Shown here piece after piece: positions 13,639 to 23,751 of a stretch of DNA of 23,751 nucleotides. The number at the start of each line of letters is the position of its first letter. The stretch's first letter is position 1. The notes beneath the pieces are model-generated. The model worked only from the letters and a program-made list of their open reading frames with translations, did no database searches and was not told the DNA's origin. Position numbers and translations under genes: made by a program. This DNA comes from Obelidium mucronatum (taxonomy: Eukaryota; Chytridiomycota; Chytridiomycetes; Chytridiales; Chytriomycetaceae): assembly GCA_025765595.1 (NCBI GenBank), contig JAIVFH010000374.1:1-23751 (forward strand). The letters are read 5' to 3'.

Positions 13639-16600
13639 ATGTATTCGCTCCCGACAAAGCCAAGCCGGCTGCACGCGTATCCGCACTCGACGCGGCGCTC
13701 GAACTCTGCGGCGGCGGCGCGCGAGGCAGGCTGTGGCGCCGATGGCGGCGCCGAAGTTGGCGGCGGTGTCCAGCTTCGCCTTCGCCTTGTTCCCGGCGAC
13801 GCGCGCCCGCCGCTGCAGCCGCCGCCGCCGCCGCCGCACGAAAAGCCGCAGCCGAAACTGAAGCCGGCGCCGAAGCCGAAAGCGACGCGGAAAGACGCGA
13901 GTCTCCAAGTTGAAACTGCGCCGCGCATCGAGCTGGCTGGCCGCGCCTTGCGCGCTGAGAGCATCGCGACTCTGAGTGGCGTCGAGGAAGAGGAGGGCGA
14001 CGCGGGGCTGGACCCCGGACTCGACGGGCTGGACGAGCTGCTCGATGATTCCGAAGAAGGTCGCGAAACAGCTGCTGGAAGCGTCAGCGGCGACGAGGAT
14101 GGTCATGATGATGACGATTTTGAGGAGGACTCGGAACTCGAGGTGCGGCACTGTTTCTTTTTCCGTTGGTCCTTTTGTATTTAACAACAGCACGCGATTT
14201 GCCACAGGTTGATGACGAAGAAGAGCAAGAAATATCAGGTGGGTTCAAATAATCAGCTCTTGTAAAAAAATTCTGCTAAAATACAACATTTATTTCAGAT
14301 TTCGACTCTAGCGGAGAATACGATGAGGATGAAGAAGAGGAAGACGAGGACGGCGATCTTGAAGATGACGAAAGAATCACAACAGGATGTACGCAATCAA
14401 CCAGCATTTCCAACGACGATCTTGTTCGCAACTGGGACCGAAGTCCAGGAACCAAAAAAATTAGTGCCGTCAAGCTTGGCAAAAAATGCGACAGCGCCAA
14501 GCGATATGGAATTGCCGTGATGATTGGAGACACCATCGACACACAACAAGGTGAATTCGCGGGTATTCGCAAACAAGGAAGCGAAACGAGCGAAAATCTA
14601 CTGAAACTGAAGCCCGCAATCGTACCAAGTTTATTTGATGATGGAGACGCTGTCTTGTACTTTCCCAAAGAGGGCGAAGCAGGTGTTAACAACAAACAAT
14701 CTAGAAACTAAGCCCCATAAATACTGAAAATTGTAATTTTATTCAGTAACAAAGATTCCAACTGAATTAAAGGAGGCAATGAAGTGGAAAATTTGCAAGT
14801 TCACACCAAGAGTTGTCCGCAGTTGAGTCTAAGCGTAACCCCCTCCATATTCAATAATTAATTCGCATTCAAGCATGCTTGCGACGCGCTGGTTTTAAAC
14901 TGGTTAAGGGGGGTCGGAAATGGATTGGTTACTGGGGAAAGCACTACCCAGCAGAGAAATTCAAGACTGTCCAGCCATGGCAAAAAGTTAACCACTTTCC
15001 AATGTCTTTTGAAATCGGAAGAAAGGATAAAATGTATCTCAATGTCACTCGTATGCGTGAGCGAGTGAAAGATGAGGTAAATTCAGCGTTTAATCGAATG
15101 GATGTCTCTGATTGCACTGCCAATCAACAGACTTTGTCCCTTGATTTTCTTCCAGCAACATATTTTCTGCCAACCCAGCGTAGGAGGTTGAAGCTTGCTT
15201 TCAATTCACATCCGACATGGATAATCAAACCACCCGCGTCTGCTCGAGGAATAGGTATCAGAGTAGTCAATAAATGGAAAGATGTGCCGCAACGCAAAGA
15301 TATAATCGTTTCAAAGTAAGTTCATTGCCTTCCTTTTTTTAAAAATTATTGAAATGTTTACAGATACGTGCAGAACCCTTATTTGATTGACAAAAAGAAG
15401 TTTGACATCAGGTTGTATGTTGTGGTAACAAGCTTTGACCCCCTTCGGATATACTTATTCAAGGAAGGAATTGTTCGCTTCGCTGGAGAAAAGTAAGATG
15501 GGATGGGATAACTTTCTTGACTAATGCACTAAAAAACCATAAAAAAAACTCTATTAAACATTTAGCTATTCGACAAACTCTTCTAGAAACTCAATACGGA
15601 ACCGATACATTCATTTAACAAATTATAGTGTTTCAAGAAAGAAAAAGAAGAACGATGCAAGCAAGGACACCACTCCAAGCTACCCTTTTGGGGATCCAAT
15701 CTTCTCAACAGCATCCAGCAAATGGTTTGTATGGAGTAACTGTTATTTTTAGTTATTTTTTTCTGACCAATCTTTCGAAACAAAAACAGGAGTCTAGCAA
15801 CACTTGAAGATTATTTCACTCGACAAGGAATCAAATTTGATGAAATCATGGAAAAAATCAAACATGTCATTATTAGCACAATTATTAGCGCACATGCTAC
15901 TAATTCAAGCGGGACGAGAATGTATGCGACCAGTGTAAATAGTTGTTATGAATTGTTCGGATTTGATGTGTTGCTTGATGCAAACTTGAAACCGTGGGTT
16001 ATGGAAGTCAACATTTCCCCATCACTGAAATCTTCCTGCGATATGGATCTTGGAGTCAAATCGCGTCTGTCTGTGGACTTGTTCAATTTGGTTGGGATTC
16101 GAGTGAAAGATCTCGACCAATCCCAAAAGAAGCGGAAAAAGTACATACTCCTTCTTTTTTTTCTTTTGTTGAATGATTAACAACTTTTATACAGATCATC
16201 AGGAAAGCCGTTTTTAACGATCGGAGAAAGACAAAAAATCAGACATTTTTCTCAAAACCATGAATCAAACATTCTAGCGGACTTGACAGAAAGCGATTTG
16301 AGAGTTTTGAAGGAATCGGAGGATGAAGTAAGCTACCTACCCTATTCTTGAAAGATGAGGGCTTAATCGGCATGTGTTGTTTAGAATCAAAGAAAGGGTG
16401 CATTTGACAGAATCTTTCCATATGTCGATTCATCAAAGTATTTCAAGCTATTTGCATCCTATCCATATTACGACCATCTTTTACTCCAATGGACTAAGCT
16501 AGCAGCGAAAGATAACGTCAGAGCATATAATTTGTTGCGGCGATTGCCCTACGGTTTTTCGCACATCAATTCGAATAATAATCAAGGATCAGTGCGCAGA

Positions 16601-17542
16601 GCAAACAGCGCGCGAACCATTTCAACCCCCAGAAGCTCCATATCAACAAACACGGCGAAAGAGAGAGCAATTCATCAACAAGCCCCGACCCAACCCAAAA
16701 AGACACTCGAACCAAGGGCCTCAAATTCGAACTTACCTCCATACACTCCAACTCCAACAGGACGAATTGAGTCAACCAACGAACAACGACGCGAGCCGAG
16801 TCCTAGGGCCTCGGTTGCTTCTTCAAACGCTGCTTCAGCCCATTTTTCGACGGGTCCAATGCTTTACCCCGAATACCCGAGCACCGGTAATCCCTATACA
16901 GTTTTCCCTGAAAGGCAGGCAATCCATATGAAAAGATCCGATCTTGGAGCCGCAGCAGGGATTACGCCACACTTGAATTCGAGTTACATTCTGCGACCCC
17001 GGAAGCTATCGTTGAGGCAAAAACAGCTGGGCTACGGACCTTCCGACGCGGCAATGAACCAGCAGCAGCAGCATGCTCAAATGAGTGAAAATATGGCAAG
17101 CTTGATTGCACAAGAAATGCAGCAGCTGCAGTTGCAGCAACAACTACATCGATTACATCAACAAAAAATGTACTACCAACAGCAACAACAGAAGGCTCAA
17201 CAGAGAGCGAATTCTGCTGCTTCTCTTGCACAAACAATGACAAAAGAGTATCCGTCAACGTCGGCGTATACAGCGGCTATGGCTATTGCTCATGTCACTG
17301 CACGGTTTCGGGCTTTGGAGGCAAATAATGTTATGGCCCCTCCTGAGCCGCCGGTGGCTCGGCAGGCAATTTCTCAGCAAGAATTGGCGACTTGGGCTGC
17401 TATGAAGCAACAGCACCAGCGGAATCTTCCGATGGAAGTCAATGCGCGATCACAACAACAACAATATGATTTCGTTAATTCAACGACCAAGAAAAGAGCA
17501 TCATCAGGATTGAGGAGGGCTACAAATACTCCAGTAGATTGA
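13639..17542 (+). CDS. Tubulin polyglutamylase, TTLL4/5-like
   Basis: Eleven exons give about 1103 residues: 13639-14142, 14208-14238, 14299-14682, 14747-14821, 14874-15076, 15131-15315, 15364-15492, 15566-15724, 15790-16140, 16195-16327, 16385-17542. The TTL domain spans about 307-675: [44 protein letters not shown] (ATP site), [50 protein letters not shown] and EVNISPSL (Mg/ATP residues). This order is that of TTLL4, which adds glutamate side chains to tubulin of axonemes and to some nucleosome-assembly proteins. Exon 1 is unusually G+C-rich and encodes Ala/Pro-rich then Asp/Glu-rich disorder; the C-terminus has a Gln-rich stretch (about 941-995). The start is the first ATG in the open frame and is the weakest point. 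Confidence 0.9.
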
Positions 17543-17589
17543 GACCAGACTTAAAAGTTCTTTTTATTTTTTAACAAATTTACTATTTA
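17543..17589. terminator. Shared 3' region of convergent TTLL and LeuRS genes
   Basis: Only 47 bp lie between the two stop codons, which face each other. The stretch is AT-rich with a T-run on the plus strand (TTTTTATTTTTTAA) and TTATTA at the minus-strand side, so cleavage and polyadenylation signals of each gene probably overlap the other gene's 3' end. Confidence 0.45.
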
Positions 17590-20923
<3,334 letters not shown>

Positions 20924-20970
20924 CTAACAATGATAATAAAGATATCGCCAATTTTATCGAGCTTTTCCGA

Positions 20971-20993
20971 CTCTTCTTCATAAGAATCCAGCT
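20971..20993. repeat. 23-bp direct repeat, copy 1
   Basis: CTCTTCTTCATAAGAATCCA followed by GCT occurs here and again at 21028-21050, 57 bp apart. It overlaps the stop codon of the upstream 7TM gene on the minus strand. Confidence 0.9.
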
Positions 20994-22613
20994 AACAATG
21001 AACATAGCGAGAAACAAAACTATATCGCTCTTCTTCATAAGAATCCAGCTTTTCTTTCGGATTTGACTCAAACATTGTGTGTCGACCGCTAGGATATTGC
21101 TGCTGATCGTTTGAAGCGCGATTGTATTCCCACATAGCTTGCCGGTACAATGCAATTTTTAACAATAGCTGAGCGTTTAATTAATAAAAATAATGGCGAA
21201 GATACCCACATAAAATTTACCATCATCAGCATAACGAAATGCATTCTGTGGTGTGAAATGCGTTCAATAACTGTAAATTAAAATTATAAACACTCACAAG
21301 GCGCTGATAATACTCAAATAGAGAGCGAGTATAGAATAATCCGAAGTAATTGCTGTTGTGATGAGGTTGATTGATAATACCCCGATCCCAATACATGGCA
21401 ATGCTGTCGCGATTCCAAACTGGCTTACTATCAAAAACAACGGCTCAACCGAAATGCTCAACTGAGTCCGCAATATATATCTAGTAAAACTGGAAACAAA
21501 GATGATATCTAAAACAATGAGGGTCGCAGAGCTTGCCATTTGGAACCAAAAATTGAAATCCGAATAACCAGAAGTCGGTCGCAATGTTTGCAGAATCGTC
21601 AATGGAACAGGACTCAGAACAATAAATGGTGATAGAGCAAAAATTATTAAAATGATTCGGAATGACTTTGGATAGATCTCTTTCAGCTGGGTTTCGGATC
21701 GTTTCCTGTAATTGGGAAATTTACCAAAGCAATAATGCAAGGCAAATATTTACTAACCACGAGAAAAATAGATATGCGATCGCCCATATCGATTGAAATA
21801 CTTGGGAGCAGGCAAACAGAATATTTCTCTTCACGTTGGTAGTCGACCACACTTCTCCATTCATTCCATACACCGAATACATGTCTGCCATTGCTTGCTG
21901 CATATTCATTATGAATGATACATCGGCGATAAATAGTGATATCAAAGCAATGGCGAAGGCAACGTTGAAAGGCGAAAGGACAGTTCGGCGATTCCATTTG
22001 TTCCCTGGCTCGACAAATACCAAAACAAAGCACAGGAATATACCAAAGAGAATTACGGCAATGAGAGCCAGAGAAATATAGAGATAGTACTCAATTTTGA
22101 GCACTGTCAAATATCCATCGATAACAGGACACTTGTTCATGACATCGAAAACACTTTGCTCGAGGGGTGACGGCGCCCGAATCGCTAGAAGTGCATCTGA
22201 AGAAAATTGTGAAACAATGTTCAAGGGTTTTGAAATCTAGTGTACATACAGGTCCGCATTACGTTCGAAGGCCATGCAACGCTCCAGTCTGAGCAAATTT
22301 TCTTGATTGCATATTGTTGAGTGGTCGAATTCTGCGAATAGAACCATCGCCGACTCGCGGGACTGCTCGAAACCGCACTGAGCATGGCGGCGTTTGTACA
22401 AAGAGACATAAGATCACGGATATAACTGCCAACGTTTATGTTGGCATTCAAGCTTTCGAAGAACTCGCTAATGCTCTGGTATTCGGTTGCACTGCAAACT
22501 GTGTTGATGACAGAAGCTTGTACAAGTACGCTCTGGGCACTGAACCAAATAGGAGCGGATTGGGTATCCGTTGAGTTATAGCCATACTGGGATAAGGCTG
22601 TGGCGTACGACAT
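20992..22613 (-). CDS. Seven-transmembrane protein, receptor-like, unknown family (copy A)
   Basis: Five exons give about 470 residues: 22613-22250, 22196-21758, 21705-21298, 21245-21221 and 21168-20992; introns are 52-53 nt. The N-terminal ~155 residues are hydrophilic with Cys residues and N-glycosylation sequons (YNST, QNST), without a clear signal peptide. Seven hydrophobic helices follow at about 160-184 (YLYISLALIAVILFGIF), 198-222, 248-270, 284-305 (FALSPFIVLSPVPLTIL), 318-340, 350-375 and 380-412, then a charged tail with KEKLDSYEEERYS. This is the layout of a G-protein-coupled receptor with an outside N-terminus, but I recognise no classical GPCR motif such as DRY or NPxxY. It is paralogous to the next gene. 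Product class sure, ligand and signalling partner unknown. Confidence 0.75.
21028..21050. repeat. 23-bp direct repeat, copy 2
   Basis: Identical to 20971-20993. On the minus strand this copy encodes LDSYEEE in the C-terminal tail of the 7TM gene, while the other copy lies around and beyond the stop codon. Confidence 0.9.
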
Positions 22614-22665
22614 TTTCTGCTTTCCAGAATACTTCGCTCAGTAGAATTTGATTGGTTACTTATTT

Positions 22666-23751
22666 TTATTCATTTACATAAAACGATATTACTGCCCAGT
22701 TATCATCACATCGGGGCTCAGGACTGGTCCTTGATAAGTCCGTACTGGCAGTACTAATTGCAGAAATATTCGAATAGGCATCCCCCATACTTAAAGAATA
22801 TTCTCTCGAGCTTCCTGCTTTACCAAGATCTCCGAATTGATTCCAATCCTTTTCCTTTGATGGAACGGCTAGCAATGCTTTGGCACTCCTTGCTGCCGTT
22901 CCACTCTGGGTGCTTTCATTCATCTTTTGGATGGTTTTAATTCTTTCCGAATGCTGGGAGATATCATATTGAGCTTGTCGATACAGTCCAACTTTTAAAA
23001 GAACCATTGTCAACATACGAAGTGCTGCGAAGCCAGAGTTATCATAAAATATCTCGCAAAATAGTAGGATTTTACCATCAAGATTGTGGTCATGGCTGTG
23101 TATAATGCCATTGCTGAATAAGATAAGCCAGCACTGGCAGTTATCAAGTAAACGGATATCCCTCCTATAATCATGCAAAGAACAGTGGCAGCAAGACCAT
23201 ATCTAGAAATAATCAAAAATTTTGCATCGATTGGAGAATGTTGATCTCTGATGTTAAAAAACGCGATTAGAGACTTGCGTTAGCTTTTCTGGTTTCACTC
23301 ACATCTTGGTTGCCACAAGAAAGCGCATAAAACAAAACAAAAAGAAACCATCGAGCAGCATCAGCGTACATGCACTTACGCCTTGGAAGGTGTATGAAAA
23401 ATTTGTGAATCCACTCAAGGGATACAAAATATGCATAATGGCCAATGGAACAGGAGACAGAATCAGCAATGGCGAGGCCAAAAATGAATACACCCGCTAC
23501 AGAGAAGTAGCGAGGAAACAATCGACGGACTTGGAGCTCCGATCGTCGCCAGGAAAAGTACAAATATGAGATTGCCCACACTGCGTTACAAGTCAGAATA
23601 ATTGTATACATCAAATTCAAGTTCGAGTCTAAAGAAACCACAGCTGCGTCGATACATCATGCTCAGAGTAAACATTCGTCAACGATGGTATGTGTAACAG
23701 GCGTAAGTGATGTCAACGATGATTAGGGACCGAATCCCAGACAAATATTGA
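22666..23751 (-). CDS. Seven-transmembrane protein, receptor-like (copy B), 5' end outside window, frameshifted
   Basis: This gene starts beyond the window edge and ends at the stop 22668-22666. It is a tandem paralog of the 7TM gene at 20992-22613: shared stretches include AVWAISYLYFSWRRSE (TM3), ILSPVPLAIMHILYPLSGF (TM4), SACTLMLLDGFFLFCFMRF (TM5), FLIISRYGLAATVLC (TM6) and VLLKVGLYRQAQYD after TM7. Introns of the same type fit about 23305-23250 and 23079-23028. The tail is Ser/Thr-rich and not conserved with copy A. Against copy A the frame breaks by single bases about four times: near 23683, 23641, 23502 (extra G in GCGGGTG) and just inside the last exon near 23020. The copies otherwise align without gaps. 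It is either a decaying paralog or poor consensus sequence near the edge. Confidence 0.66.

Noticed and set aside
17040..17230. CAG/CAA-rich stretch as a microsatellite or mobile-element end
   Set aside because: It stays in frame within the TTLL coding sequence and mixes CAG and CAA codons, so it is a coding Gln-rich region.
20965..21050. CRISPR-like repeat pair
   Set aside because: Only two copies, lying in and beside a eukaryotic coding tail; no array and a eukaryotic context.

Overview
This is a eukaryotic window, most likely from a zoosporic (flagellated, chytrid-like) fungus. Three things point there. Pkc1 has the fungal order HR1-HR1-C2-C1-C1-kinase and the fungal DYG variant of the DFG motif. 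A TTLL4/5-like tubulin polyglutamylase implies cilia. Genes are split by many short introns, mostly about 45-75 nt, and are separated by tens of base pairs. All exon limits were read by eye from GT/AG sites, reading-frame continuity and family motifs, so they are models. Nearly every model closes with a total length divisible by three.

Layout. Minus strand: 1-677, an ectonucleotide pyrophosphatase/phosphodiesterase-like gene that is cut by the window edge and broken by frameshifts; 709-2734, an ankyrin-repeat pseudokinase of TKL type; 3110-6796, protein kinase C (Pkc1). Plus strand: 7053-8831, an arrestin-fold protein with a very long disordered insert; 8988-9780, an unrecognised small gene lying between two copies of a ~376 bp repeat; 10314-12069, a type II membrane GT-A glycosyltransferase; 12138-13612, a WD40 protein of the MAK11/PAK1IP1 type; 13639-17542, the tubulin polyglutamylase. 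Minus strand: 17590-20908, mitochondrial-type leucyl-tRNA synthetase; 20992-22613 and 22666-23751, two tandem paralogous seven-transmembrane proteins, the second cut by the window edge and frameshifted.

The genes do not form one pathway. Pkc1 (Rho-regulated cell-wall integrity kinase), the pseudokinase, the arrestin-like protein and the two seven-transmembrane proteins are all of signalling type, but the sequence does not show that they act together. MAK11 belongs to 60S ribosome assembly, LeuRS to mitochondrial translation and TTLL to axoneme tubulin modification.

The observations I rate highest are: the pseudokinase with all three catalytic motifs lost; a tandem duplication (8573-10252) in which the second unit has lost its gene but kept the gene's 3' end; a LeuRS whose editing domain has lost its signature residues and which carries a GC-AG intron; the uncharacterised tandem 7TM family; and single-base frameshifts that cluster at both window ends, which suggests low consensus quality there or two decayed genes.
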